64,000 nucleotides of DNA from positions 1 to 64,000 of the forward strand of contig JARLGV010000030.1 in assembly GCA_031292555.1 (NCBI GenBank). Direction: 5' to 3'. The DNA is from Fimbriimonas sp. GTDB taxonomy: Bacteria > Armatimonadota > Fimbriimonadia > Fimbriimonadales > Fimbriimonadaceae. Below are positions 40,077 to 48,473 of this stretch, piece by piece. Each line of letters opens with the position of its first letter. The first letter of the stretch is position 1. The notes beneath the pieces are model-generated. The model saw nothing but the letters and a program-made list of their open reading frames with translations. It did no database searches and was not told the DNA's origin. The translations under genes were made by a program, and so were the position numbers.

Positions 40077-40497
40077 GGCGAACCGAACTCGCTTCGGCTT
40101 CACTCTCATTGAGGCGATCGCATCGATCGGCTTACTGACGGTTGGAATCGTGGCAGTCCTCGGTGCGTTGGGTTCGGTCAGCCGAACCGAATCGCGGGCT
40201 CGGCAGATCTCGGTCATGACTTCCCTTGCCCAGCACAAATACGACGAGTTGGTGGCTACAACGCTCAACCTGAACTCGTCTCAGTCCGGAGATTTCCGCG
40301 ATCAGAACAACACAGACTACACGTGGAGTGCCAGTGTCGATCAGACCGGCGTAACAAACCTCGTTTGCGTGACGGTGACGGTCAACCCCACTGCGGACTC
40401 CAGTAACTCAGCTCCTATCGGCCGGGTAAGCGGGCTGCTATATCAGCCCCCGACGACCTCGACAACTACATCGGGCACCACGACGGGAGGCGGATAG
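40060..40497 (+). CDS. gspI: Minor pseudopilin GspI
   Basis: 145 residues. The leader KANRTRFG and helix FTLIEAIASIGLLTVGIVAV have Gly at -1 and Glu5. The body (ARQISVMTSLAQHKYDELVA, DYTWSASVDQTGVTNLVCVT) fits the short GspI fold. The C-terminus is a low-complexity PTTSTTTSGTTTGGG tail that is not usual for GspI. It overlaps gspH and sits four bases before gspJ. Confidence 0.85.
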   Translation: MYTVPKANRTRFGFTLIEAIASIGLLTVGIVAVLGALGSVSRTESRARQISVMTSLAQHKYDELVATTLNLNSSQSGDFRDQNNTDYTWSASVDQTGVTNLVCVTVTVNPTADSSNSAPIGRVSGLLYQPPTTSTTTSGTTTGGG

Positions 40498-40501
40498 TAT
40501 C

Positions 40502-41326
40502 ATGCGACACGCCCGTGCGTTCACCCTTCTTGAGCTTCTGGTCAGCGTCGGAATCATGGCGGCGATCACGGTTGGATGCGTGGAAGCTCTTTCGGTTTCG
40601 CTTGGATTCAATGAGCACTTGAGATCGGGACGAACTACTGAACAAAACAGGATGCTGTTTGAGGATCGTATGACCGATCTGATCCAGCACATCTATATCG
40701 ACCCCGTCAATGCCACGAGCGCGACCACTTTCTTCGTTGGGCAGACGGGAATGGGGATGCCGCTAGGTCAAACCGTTCAACCGGGCGAAACCATTAGCGC
40801 CACGCCGACTCCAACCGGAACGACAACCGGTGGACAAGTTGCGTCACCGGTATCAAGCGGCTCCTCGGGAGGAGATGCAGACACGCTGATGTTTACGGCG
40901 ATCGGACGCAAGCCGTCCGCTTCCGCCCTCGCGTCGACCGATGACTTCGAAACGAATAATCAGAATTTCGGCCCCCAAGGCGGAGTCTCCGAATTCAGTG
41001 TGAGTTTGACGCCTGTCGGCGACCCCCAGGGCCAAACGGGACTGATTCTGAGGCGCCAAACGCCGGCCGATCAGGACGCGACTCAAGGTGGGTACGAGTC
41101 CATGCTCGAACCGGACGTCACTCATATCTCCTACGAGTTCTTTGACGGCACCAACTGGGATTCAACGTGGGACACATTCCAGCAGACTGGCACGCGCCGT
41201 CTGCCGAACGCTGTCCGAGTCACCTACGGGTTGACCGGCGAAGCGAACGATCGCGTGTTCATCGTCGGGATTCCGTTATCCGATGTAACTCCGGCCAATC
41301 CGGCGACCCAAACGGGAGGCAGCTAA
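40502..41326 (+). CDS. gspJ: Minor pseudopilin GspJ
   Basis: 274 residues. The leader MRHARA and helix FTLLELLVSVGIMAAITVGC have Ala at -1. The body follows the GspJ plan (long helix, then LMFTAIGRK, SLTPVGDPQGQTGLILRRQT, MLEPDVTHISYEFFDGTNWD, RLPNAVRVTYGLTG), with a Thr/Gly-rich insert at about 95-125. It is longer than E. coli GspJ because of that insert. The stop overlaps the gspK start by one base (TAATG). Confidence 0.87.
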   Translation: MRHARAFTLLELLVSVGIMAAITVGCVEALSVSLGFNEHLRSGRTTEQNRMLFEDRMTDLIQHIYIDPVNATSATTFFVGQTGMGMPLGQTVQPGETISATPTPTGTTTGGQVASPVSSGSSGGDADTLMFTAIGRKPSASALASTDDFETNNQNFGPQGGVSEFSVSLTPVGDPQGQTGLILRRQTPADQDATQGGYESMLEPDVTHISYEFFDGTNWDSTWDTFQQTGTRRLPNAVRVTYGLTGEANDRVFIVGIPLSDVTPANPATQTGGS

Positions 41327-42621
41327 TGCATAAAGAAAGAGGAACATCCTTTGTGTTCGTGCTGGCAAGCCTTGCCGCGATTATGGGTGTCTTGGCGGCC
41401 GTCGCTTCAACTTCGCGGCTCGACGTGAAAGCGACATCAAACAGGGTCGAACTGATCAAGGCACGCATGGCTTGCTTCAGTGCGATTCAGCGATATTTGT
41501 GCACGGTCGCTTCAGACTATTCTGGCACTCCCACGACGACGACGTCGACGTCAGGTTCAACGACTGCCCAGCAGACCGGCGCCACGACCCTTCAGGACGA
41601 CTGGGCTCAGTTGGGCTCGAACGGCGACGAGAGGGTCGTTGTCGGAGACTCGTGGTTCCGCATGCAGGTCGTCGACGCTTCGTCGTTCCTCAACTCGTCG
41701 ACGCTCACGACCGCCTGGCTGAACAATCTGCCGCTTTCGCAGCAGCAAATCGACGCATACAGTGACTACACTTCGGCGGGCGAGACGCCTTTACCGGATG
41801 GCGGAAAAGATCAGTACTACAACGCGCTTCAGGTTCCCTATAACGCCAAGCTTGCGCCGCTTGACACCCTAGACGAACTCTTAAACGTTCGCTACTTTAC
41901 TGCTCAGTCCATATATTTACCTCAAACGAACGTGGTTTCGACCGTTTCGTTTGTGGCAGGTGCGAGCGGTCAGCAGCCGGCACTGAGCGATCTTCTGACC
42001 ACCTATTCCTATTCACCCAACGTTCGACCAGGAACTCTGGGGCAGCAGCAAGCTCGAATCAATGTAAATACGGCGACTCAGGCTCAGCTGCGGACGCTTG
42101 GGCTCTCCACCCAAACCCAAACTCGTCTCTTGGCTAATCGAGCCTGGGCGAATCTGGGAGCGATCCTTCGCACGATCGTAAACGTGCAGGATCAACGAGT
42201 CATTTTGGACAACTTAACGACTACTACCGCGACTCGCACGGCTGGTTTGATCAATCTGAATACGGCATCACAGAATGTACTATCGACCGTTCCGAACTTA
42301 ACGCCGGACATGGTTCAGGCGATCATTCAGCAGCAACAGACCGGTCTCACCAGCCTTTCTGGCGTCCTGAGCATTTCAGGCTTCACCGGAAATGTTCTCG
42401 CATCAACCATCCAGTACTTCACTGTCCAATCCTCGACCTTCATCGTTCGAGTGGTCGGATATAGCGGTTCGACATCTGTCGCCATGGAAGCGACCGTCGA
42501 CATCACGAACAACACTCCCAAGCTCGTCCGCATTGCGGATGTGCCTTACACGGACGTGATCGGGAGATGGAACTGGAACCAAAACACATCCACTGAAACG
42601 GTACTCAAGGAGGCTTCGTGA
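41326..42621 (+). CDS. gspK: Pseudopilus tip protein GspK
   Basis: 431 residues from ATG at 41326. The start MHKERGTSFVFVLASLAAIM lacks the FTLIE consensus and the Glu5, as expected for GspK. Two helix-hairpin-helix-like repeats, INVNTATQAQLRTLGLSTQT and INLNTASQNVLSTVPNLTPD, are the best diagnostic of the family's alpha domain. The rest is beta-rich and ends in the periplasmic FIVRVVGYSGSTSVAMEATV strand. GspK caps the I-J-K tip complex. A GTGA overlap leads into gspL. Confidence 0.9.
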   Translation: MHKERGTSFVFVLASLAAIMGVLAAVASTSRLDVKATSNRVELIKARMACFSAIQRYLCTVASDYSGTPTTTTSTSGSTTAQQTGATTLQDDWAQLGSNGDERVVVGDSWFRMQVVDASSFLNSSTLTTAWLNNLPLSQQQIDAYSDYTSAGETPLPDGGKDQYYNALQVPYNAKLAPLDTLDELLNVRYFTAQSIYLPQTNVVSTVSFVAGASGQQPALSDLLTTYSYSPNVRPGTLGQQQARINVNTATQAQLRTLGLSTQTQTRLLANRAWANLGAILRTIVNVQDQRVILDNLTTTTATRTAGLINLNTASQNVLSTVPNLTPDMVQAIIQQQQTGLTSLSGVLSISGFTGNVLASTIQYFTVQSSTFIVRVVGYSGSTSVAMEATVDITNNTPKLVRIADVPYTDVIGRWNWNQNTSTETVLKEAS

Positions 42622-43895
42622 GCAAGGGCAACCCCAGGACGGCAAACCTAGTCATAGAGTGGTCGCCCAAAGGCATTACTGCCTTCGACGGCGTGACCCG
42701 GACGACCAAACAGTTCGATTCTGTACAGGCTGCGGCTAGCAATCTAGGCGCAAAGCCGGTAATCGTAGCGGTTTCGAGACGCGTGGTGTTCATTCGGACA
42801 ACCCGTGTTCCCGACGCTGCGCTTGCCGACGTCCGGCTTGTTTTGAGCATGCGGCTCGGCGATCTGTTTCCTCTTCCCTCCACCGATCTCGCCTACGACT
42901 TCGTCCTAACCGACAACGTCGATTCCGATGGACGGCTGGCGGTGGTCGCCGCCATGTCTGCTCCCGATCTCCGGCGTCTCCATGAGGAGTGCCGAGCAGC
43001 CGGTTTCAAGGTCACCCAGGTGATTCCGGTCGCCTTTGGGTCGGTCCTCGTTGCAGAGACACTTGGCAGAACGTCCGGCGCCGTAGTTAACCATGACGAC
43101 GATGGAATTGGGATCGATATCGTGGAAGGAAGGCATCTGCGGTACAGCCGCGTTACTTCCAACATAGCCAGCCCTGCTGCCGAGGTTGGACGCACATATA
43201 CTGTCGCTGGTCTACCTTGCGGTGACATGATTGGCGCGGGTGGCTTCAACTTCCCGGATGTCGACATCGTCTCGAAGGACACGAGTCTGGAAGCATTCCT
43301 GACATCCAGCCACGAGATGCCCCACGTCAATCTGGAATTGCCAGAATTGGTTGCCCTGCGTGCCAAGCGTGCCCGAGATGGCAGGCAGCGACTCGCGATT
43401 CTCTTGTTTGTCGCCGCCCTTGCAATGTGTGGCGTAGGATACAGTTCGTATAGTTCGAAGACGGCCCTTGTCGAGAAGGACAACCAGAAGAACCAGGCCG
43501 ATCTCAAGAAGGGCAGCACGATTCAGAAGGCGGACGAAACCAAGGCCGCCAGCCTAGCGGACGCACAGGCCACTCTCGATCTTGCATTCAAGTACGGGCA
43601 AAGGTATTCCGATGTGGCTACTGTCGTGGCAAACGACGTGCCGTCCGGAGTTTGGCTCGGCGGGTTCAGCGTCGAACGCGGAAAGAGATTGGTGCTCAGG
43701 GGCGTGGCATTCAGCAATTCCCAGGTTCACGACTACGTTATAAAGCTCTCATCTGAGCCCCGATTGCGGAGCGTCCGGTTAGAGTTTGCTAACGACGGAG
43801 CCATCGACATGAAGCCCGTAGTACAGTTCAGCATATCTGCATTTCCAGTCGGAAATGTCCCGCTTGTGGACCCGAACAAGGTGAAGAGAAAGTGA
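42618..43895 (+). CDS. gspL: GspL/PilM-PilN-like assembly protein
   Basis: 425 residues from GTG. Residues 1-250 are a cytoplasmic actin-like ATPase fold (VIEWSPKGITAFDGVT, VRLVLSMRLGDLFPLP, AVVAAMSAPDLRRLHEECRA, GIGIDIVEGRHLRYSR), one transmembrane helix (LAILLFVAALAMCGVGYSS) follows, then a periplasmic PilN-type ferredoxin-like domain (SGVWLGGFSVERGKRLVLRG, VHDYVIKLSSEPRLRSVRLE). This single-chain layout is that of GspL, which links GspE to the periplasmic GspM; it also equals a PilM-PilN fusion. Coupled to gspK and gspM by GTGA overlaps. Confidence 0.85.
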   Translation: MSKGNPRTANLVIEWSPKGITAFDGVTRTTKQFDSVQAAASNLGAKPVIVAVSRRVVFIRTTRVPDAALADVRLVLSMRLGDLFPLPSTDLAYDFVLTDNVDSDGRLAVVAAMSAPDLRRLHEECRAAGFKVTQVIPVAFGSVLVAETLGRTSGAVVNHDDDGIGIDIVEGRHLRYSRVTSNIASPAAEVGRTYTVAGLPCGDMIGAGGFNFPDVDIVSKDTSLEAFLTSSHEMPHVNLELPELVALRAKRARDGRQRLAILLFVAALAMCGVGYSSYSSKTALVEKDNQKNQADLKKGSTIQKADETKAASLADAQATLDLAFKYGQRYSDVATVVANDVPSGVWLGGFSVERGKRLVLRGVAFSNSQVHDYVIKLSSEPRLRSVRLEFANDGAIDMKPVVQFSISAFPVGNVPLVDPNKVKRK

Positions 43896-44476
43896 TCAAC
43901 TTTAAGGACCGAGATGAAAGACCGACCAGTGTGGTCATGGTCGCTTCGCTGGTCGTCATGGCCGGAGCGGCAGCTTTCATCGCATTTGCACCGAAGCCGA
44001 GTCCAGTTCTTTCGCCGAGTCAATTACGGTCACAACTCACCAAGACGAAGATCGCGATCAAGACGGCTGAAAAGACAATCGGCACTGCTAAGGTAGTGAT
44101 CGAAAAGGAGACGTGGCCCGGTACGGCCGAAGAGGTCTTGCCGCTCGCTCTTCAGAAGGTTGCTTCGATCGCGAAGGATCATCACCTCAAGATCATTGGT
44201 TTCCACCCCCAGAACGTCATCCTGTCGCCAAACATCTCACAGGTGCCGTTAGTGGTGAACGTAGACGGTTCGTTCACGAGCGTCGTTGAATTCGAGAGAG
44301 CCCTCGAGGCGCCAGGCACCAACTTGACCGTAAACCTGATGCAATTGGCGACCGCCGATCAGGAATCGAACAAAGTCACGGCCAGCATCGGAATCGTCGC
44401 CTTCCAACCCGTCGTGAACGACACCGCAACGAAGCCGGGAGATAAGCCGGCGGCAGGAGCGAACAAGAATGCCTAA
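43892..44476 (+). CDS. GspM/PilO-like assembly protein
   Basis: 194 residues from GTG. A short cytoplasmic start (MINFKDRDERPTS), one transmembrane helix (VVMVASLVVMAGAAAFIAFA), a coiled-coil linker (LRSQLTKTKIAIKTAEKTIG) and a PilO-like periplasmic domain (LPLALQKVASIAKDHHLKII, VPLVVNVDGSFTSVVEFERA). It would pair with the periplasmic part of the gspL product. The tail is Lys/Ala-rich (GDKPAAGANKNA). Identity between GspM and PilO is arbitrary at this level. Confidence 0.8.
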   Translation: MINFKDRDERPTSVVMVASLVVMAGAAAFIAFAPKPSPVLSPSQLRSQLTKTKIAIKTAEKTIGTAKVVIEKETWPGTAEEVLPLALQKVASIAKDHHLKIIGFHPQNVILSPNISQVPLVVNVDGSFTSVVEFERALEAPGTNLTVNLMQLATADQESNKVTASIGIVAFQPVVNDTATKPGDKPAAGANKNA

Positions 44477-45173
44477 GATCTTTGGAAGAGAAGTTCACCC
44501 CATCGTTCTTCTCGGAGTGACCATCGTCGGGGTGTACCTCGTCGCCGGCGCAATGCAAGCTCCCGAAGCAACCGTCGCGCGTACCAAGCCCAAAACCCAA
44601 GACAAGAAGACGACGGCGGACATGGACTACACGAAGTCCGACTACACCGCGCAGTTTGCGTCGATGACCGGTACCGCGCCAAAGGACGCCTTCAAGCCGC
44701 TTGTCAGCAAGGCTACTTCGGCTGGGAACTTACAGAATCCGAGCATCGATAATTTCACCTATAGCGGGATGGCGCTGCTGAACGGTGAGCCGAATGGACT
44801 GTTGGAGAACGGGACAACCGGAGAGGGCGACTTCGTCAAGCCGGGGCAGCACTGGCATCAGCAGTGGCTTGTGATGTCGGTGACACCCGAGCAAATCGAT
44901 TTACGAAACGACATCGGCGACGATACGATTCTCAAAGTTGGCGCCGCATCAGCAGCAAAAGACAACGCCGCCTCCGCGGTAGCAACGACGAATGGCGCGA
45001 ACGCTCCGTTCAACCCGGCGATGATCGGTCAGATCGGGTCCGGTGACCTCAGCGTCCAAGCGGATACTGGGAACCCAATGCCACAACAGACCGGGGGCCG
45101 GCGGCGAAACCGAGGTGGGCGTGGAGCGCGCGGTGGCGGTCAGCAAGGAGGAACGAACAACAGTGGAAATTAA
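44469..45173 (+). CDS. GspC/PilP-like linker protein
   Basis: 234 residues. One N-terminal membrane helix (HPIVLLGVTIVGVYLVAGAM) is followed by a Lys/Thr-rich linker and a small beta domain, FTYSGMALLNGEPNGLLENG and WLVMSVTPEQIDLRNDIGD. That is the homology-region pattern of GspC/PilP, which connects the inner-membrane platform to the secretin. The C-terminus is an unusual Gly/Arg-rich tail (TGGRRRNRGGRGARGGGQQG) that overlaps the secretin start. No PDZ domain is present. It overlaps its upstream neighbour by eight bases. Confidence 0.7.
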   Translation: MPKIFGREVHPIVLLGVTIVGVYLVAGAMQAPEATVARTKPKTQDKKTTADMDYTKSDYTAQFASMTGTAPKDAFKPLVSKATSAGNLQNPSIDNFTYSGMALLNGEPNGLLENGTTGEGDFVKPGQHWHQQWLVMSVTPEQIDLRNDIGDDTILKVGAASAAKDNAASAVATTNGANAPFNPAMIGQIGSGDLSVQADTGNPMPQQTGGRRRNRGGRGARGGGQQGGTNNSGN

Positions 45174-47667
45174 GAAATCATGGATGTGCATGGCAATGAT
45201 GCTGCCTGGCCTTGCTTTTGGCCAGTTCTTTACGGGCGGCGGCGTCGATACACCGAATTCCATTCGACCCTGGATGGACTTCAAACTCAACCCTAAGACG
45301 AAGGTCAAGCTCGACTTCCGCGATGCCGGCATCGACAACATCATTTCGCTTTACGAGAAGGAATCGGGGATTACGATCGTAAAGGACCCGACCTTGACCG
45401 GGAAGATCACGGTTACGAGCGCCAAGCCCGTCAGCTTGAGTGACGCGTTCGCCATCCTCAAGGCCAATTTGGACCTCAAGGGATTCGAGATCACTAAGGA
45501 CGGCAGTTTCCTCGTTATCAAGAACCGTAACGGCGGTGGAGGCGGAGGAAATAACAGGGGTGGAATGGGAAACATCGACCCGTCGATGATGGGTAACAAC
45601 AGCGATCCCCTGTCCAACGTCGATCTTAAGGTCTATCCGATTACCTACGCCAATGCTGCCGCTCTGGCCAAGGTAGTCAACGACGTCTATGCCGGAACAA
45701 GCCTAAATCCGTTTGGCGGAGGAGGCAATCCGTTTGGTGGCGGTGGTGGCGGCGGCCGATTTGGCGGTGGAGGCCCTGGTGGCTTTGGCGGTGGCGGCGG
45801 CCGATTTGGTGGCGGTGGCGGTTTTGGCGGCGGAATGGGAAATCAGTTTCGGAACATGTTCGCAGGCGCGAGTCAAGGACAAGTCGTCAAAGCTTCGTCC
45901 GACGACTACACGAACTCAGTGATCATCAGCGCGACGTCCAAAGACCAAGTTCAGGTCGGCGGGTTGATCAAGGAACTTGATAAGAATGCCGAAGAGCCGC
46001 TCAAGCCGCATGTGTACCAATTGAAGTACGCGTCGGTGAACGACGTCCAATCGGTCGTTTTGAACGTTCTGCAAACCAATGCTCCCCGTGGCCGGTATGG
46101 CACGGGCCCGACGAGCCTGCAGTCGACGTTCCAGCGAGCTATTCAGGTGGGCACCGGCCAGGCCGCTTCGGGACCGGTAGTCTCCGACTTACGCACAAAC
46201 TCGTTGATCGTCACGACCACCCCTGCCAACCAGGAGATTGTAAACAAGCTCGTTACTCAGCTTGACCAGCCGGTTGTCTTCGAGAGCACGACGATGGTCA
46301 TCCCACTTGAGAATGCCCGAGCGGACAGCATGGCGAACATCTTCCTCCAAGCGTTCGGCCAGCGCCAGGGCTCGTCGAATGGCGCGGCTAACCGAAACAC
46401 CTTTACGGCGGCCAATACTAGTGCTAACCAAAACGTGAATACGCGCACAACCGGGTCAACCGGCGGCGGTGCAGGCGGTCGCCCCGGGGGCGACATTGGG
46501 CCAAGTGATTCGTCGTTGGCTCAGAACGCCCTTCCGATCAACCTTCAGGATCCCAATGCATCGAGCGGTGACCTCCTAACTTCAGTTGGCGTGACCCAGG
46601 GCTTCGGTGGCGGCTTTGGCGGTGGAAGAGGCGGCGGCGGTTTCGGCGGCGGCGGTCAGTCCAATGCGACTCAGTCCACCGTTACTCAGGTGCGCGACCC
46701 AAGCGGCCAAATCATCAACCAGAGGGACCTAACTGGTTCCGTCACCGTGATTCCGAACATGGACACCAACTCGCTGATCGTGGTTACGACTCCCGAAAAT
46801 AAGGAAATCGTCCAGCGAATCATCAAGGAGATGGACAAGGTTCCGCAGCAGGTGATGATTCAGACGATCATCGTCGAAGCGACCCTAACCAAGGCTGACC
46901 AGTTCGGAGTAGAAATGGCCTATCTGACCAAGCAGAACAGTGCCACTAACAAAGTGGGAACCACGTTTGGCCTGGCCGGCGCCAATCCGGCCCTGCAAGG
47001 ATTCACCTACACGCTGAGCGGAAGCGATCTTACCGGCTTCTTCAATATGCTTCAGACGAATACCAAGTTCCAGGTGCTATCGACTCCCCGGATCTTCACG
47101 TCCAACAACACTCAGGCCCAGATCAACATCAGCCAGAGCATTCCGTACATCGTAAGTACGATCTTGAATACGAACGGAACGAACAGTTTCAACTATGCGT
47201 TCCAAGACGTCGGTATCGTTCTGACGGTAACCCCGCGTATTACGAGCAACGGCTATGTGAACATGGACGTCACCCAGACGGCCAACGACCTGCAAGGATA
47301 CACGTCGTTCAATGCGCCGATCGTGAACCAACGTGCCGCCGACACAACCGTGTCGGTCAAGGACGGCGAGACGATCGTCCTGGGCGGCATCATGCAGAAC
47401 CAGGTCAGTTCCACGGTCAACAAGATTCCGTTGCTGGGCGACATTCCGCTTCTCGGCAATCTGTTCACCTCGAGGAACAAGACCCTAACCAAGACGGAAC
47501 TACTCGTGTTCCTAACGCCCACTGTGATTCGAGATCCGGCCGAAGCCAAGAAACTGCTTGAGCAGACGCAAAAGCAGATGGGGACCGAGACTCGAACCGA
47601 CATGAACGATTTACAACCAAAGAGTGGCGGATCCGTTCCGCCGCCAGCAAAGAAGGGAGGCAAGTAG
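45163..47667 (+). CDS. gspD: Type II/IV secretin with Gly-rich insertions
   Basis: 834 residues from GTG at 45163, preceded by AAGGAGGA. A signal peptide (SWMCMAMMLPGLAFGQ) is followed by an N0-like domain (VKLDFRDAGIDNIISLYEKE), three N-domain repeats (VYPITYANAAALAKVVNDVY, VYQLKYASVNDVQSVVLNVL, VIPLENARADSMANIFLQAF) and the secretin core (QVMIQTIIVEATLTKADQFG, LSTPRIFTSNNTQAQINISQ, VGIVLTVTPRITSNGYVNMD, VLGGIMQNQVSSTVNKIPLL, LLGNLFTSR). Two long Gly/Phe-rich inserts, one of about 50 residues after the first N-repeat and one of about 25 before the core, are not usual. It forms the outer-membrane pore. Confidence 0.93.
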   Translation: MEIKKSWMCMAMMLPGLAFGQFFTGGGVDTPNSIRPWMDFKLNPKTKVKLDFRDAGIDNIISLYEKESGITIVKDPTLTGKITVTSAKPVSLSDAFAILKANLDLKGFEITKDGSFLVIKNRNGGGGGGNNRGGMGNIDPSMMGNNSDPLSNVDLKVYPITYANAAALAKVVNDVYAGTSLNPFGGGGNPFGGGGGGGRFGGGGPGGFGGGGGRFGGGGGFGGGMGNQFRNMFAGASQGQVVKASSDDYTNSVIISATSKDQVQVGGLIKELDKNAEEPLKPHVYQLKYASVNDVQSVVLNVLQTNAPRGRYGTGPTSLQSTFQRAIQVGTGQAASGPVVSDLRTNSLIVTTTPANQEIVNKLVTQLDQPVVFESTTMVIPLENARADSMANIFLQAFGQRQGSSNGAANRNTFTAANTSANQNVNTRTTGSTGGGAGGRPGGDIGPSDSSLAQNALPINLQDPNASSGDLLTSVGVTQGFGGGFGGGRGGGGFGGGGQSNATQSTVTQVRDPSGQIINQRDLTGSVTVIPNMDTNSLIVVTTPENKEIVQRIIKEMDKVPQQVMIQTIIVEATLTKADQFGVEMAYLTKQNSATNKVGTTFGLAGANPALQGFTYTLSGSDLTGFFNMLQTNTKFQVLSTPRIFTSNNTQAQINISQSIPYIVSTILNTNGTNSFNYAFQDVGIVLTVTPRITSNGYVNMDVTQTANDLQGYTSFNAPIVNQRAADTTVSVKDGETIVLGGIMQNQVSSTVNKIPLLGDIPLLGNLFTSRNKTLTKTELLVFLTPTVIRDPAEAKKLLEQTQKQMGTETRTDMNDLQPKSGGSVPPPAKKGGK

Positions 47668-47671
47668 AGAT

Positions 47672-48352
47672 ATGTTTCTAAAGAAGCTAGTCATTATCGT
47701 AGCCGTTGCCGCAATTGTAGGCAGCGCGATGGCACAAGGCGGCGGTGGCCGTGGCCAAGGCATGCGAGGCAACCCAAATAGCCTCAGCGGACTACTCAAC
47801 CGAGCCGATGTTCAGAAAGACCTCGGCATTACGGATGAGCAGAAGACCAAGTTGACCGACATTCGAACCGCGTCCCGTCAAAAGATGCAGGATGCCCGGA
47901 CGGCCGCCGGTGACGACCGCGCCGCTATGCAGGCCGCCATGCAGAAGGTCGGCGAGGAAGTCGGCAAAGAGCAGATGGCGGTCCTCACCGCCGACCAGGC
48001 AAAGCGACTGAAGGAGATTTTCGTTCAGGTTCGCGGTAGCCAGGCAATTCTCAATACGGAAATCCAGAGCGATCTCGGCTTATCGGACGACCAGAAGGCC
48101 AAGATCAAGGACCTTCAGGAGCGACAGACCAAGGCCAATCAAGAGATCCAGCAGAAGGTTCGCGATCAGTCGATCGACCAGGCCGAGGCCCGAACCGAGC
48201 GAGAGAAGAACAACAAGGTTTTGGCCGACGAGATCGACAAGATTCTCACTGACGCTCAGAAGTCCAAGCTCAAGGACATGGGCGGCAAGCCTTTCACCGC
48301 TGATCCGGCCCCAGCCGGTCGCGGAGGCGGCGGTGGCGGCGGCGGATTCTAG
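47672..48352 (+). CDS. Periplasmic Spy/CpxP-like helical protein
   Basis: 226 residues from ATG at 47672 with GGGAGG upstream. A signal peptide (FLKKLVIIVAVAAIVGSAMA) leads into two copies of a helical LGITDEQKTKLTDIR / LGLSDDQKAKIKDLQ motif, the LTxxQ pattern of Spy and CpxP chaperones, then a charged helix (SIDQAEARTEREKNNKVL). The ends are Gly-rich (QGGGGRGQGMRGN and GRGGGGGGGGF). Last gene of the secretion operon, before a strong terminator; it may assist folding of the secretin or secreted proteins, which is inference. Confidence 0.8.
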   Translation: MFLKKLVIIVAVAAIVGSAMAQGGGGRGQGMRGNPNSLSGLLNRADVQKDLGITDEQKTKLTDIRTASRQKMQDARTAAGDDRAAMQAAMQKVGEEVGKEQMAVLTADQAKRLKEIFVQVRGSQAILNTEIQSDLGLSDDQKAKIKDLQERQTKANQEIQQKVRDQSIDQAEARTEREKNNKVLADEIDKILTDAQKSKLKDMGGKPFTADPAPAGRGGGGGGGGF

Positions 48353-48400
48353 CCAAACCTACACTTAACGGCAAGGCGGCCACGCCTGAACATCGTCAAT

Positions 48401-48436
48401 AAAGCAGCCCTTGGATTACATCCAAGGGCTGCTTTT
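48401..48436 (+). terminator. Strong rho-independent terminator of the secretion operon
   Basis: AAAGCAGCCCTTGGA (48401-48415) pairs perfectly with TCCAAGGGCTGCTTT (48421-48435), giving a 15-bp stem with a 5-base loop, followed by TCCGTTTTT. It separates the operon from the GH20 gene, whose frame is open through the hairpin but whose real start lies downstream. Confidence 0.92.
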
Positions 48437-48473
48437 CCGTTTTTGCGGCGTGGGCCATACTGGGAACGTTGCT

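Noticed and set aside
48411-48473. N-terminal extension of the GH20 protein
   Set aside because: It would start inside the terminator hairpin, and the downstream ATG at 48474 gives a proper signal peptide.
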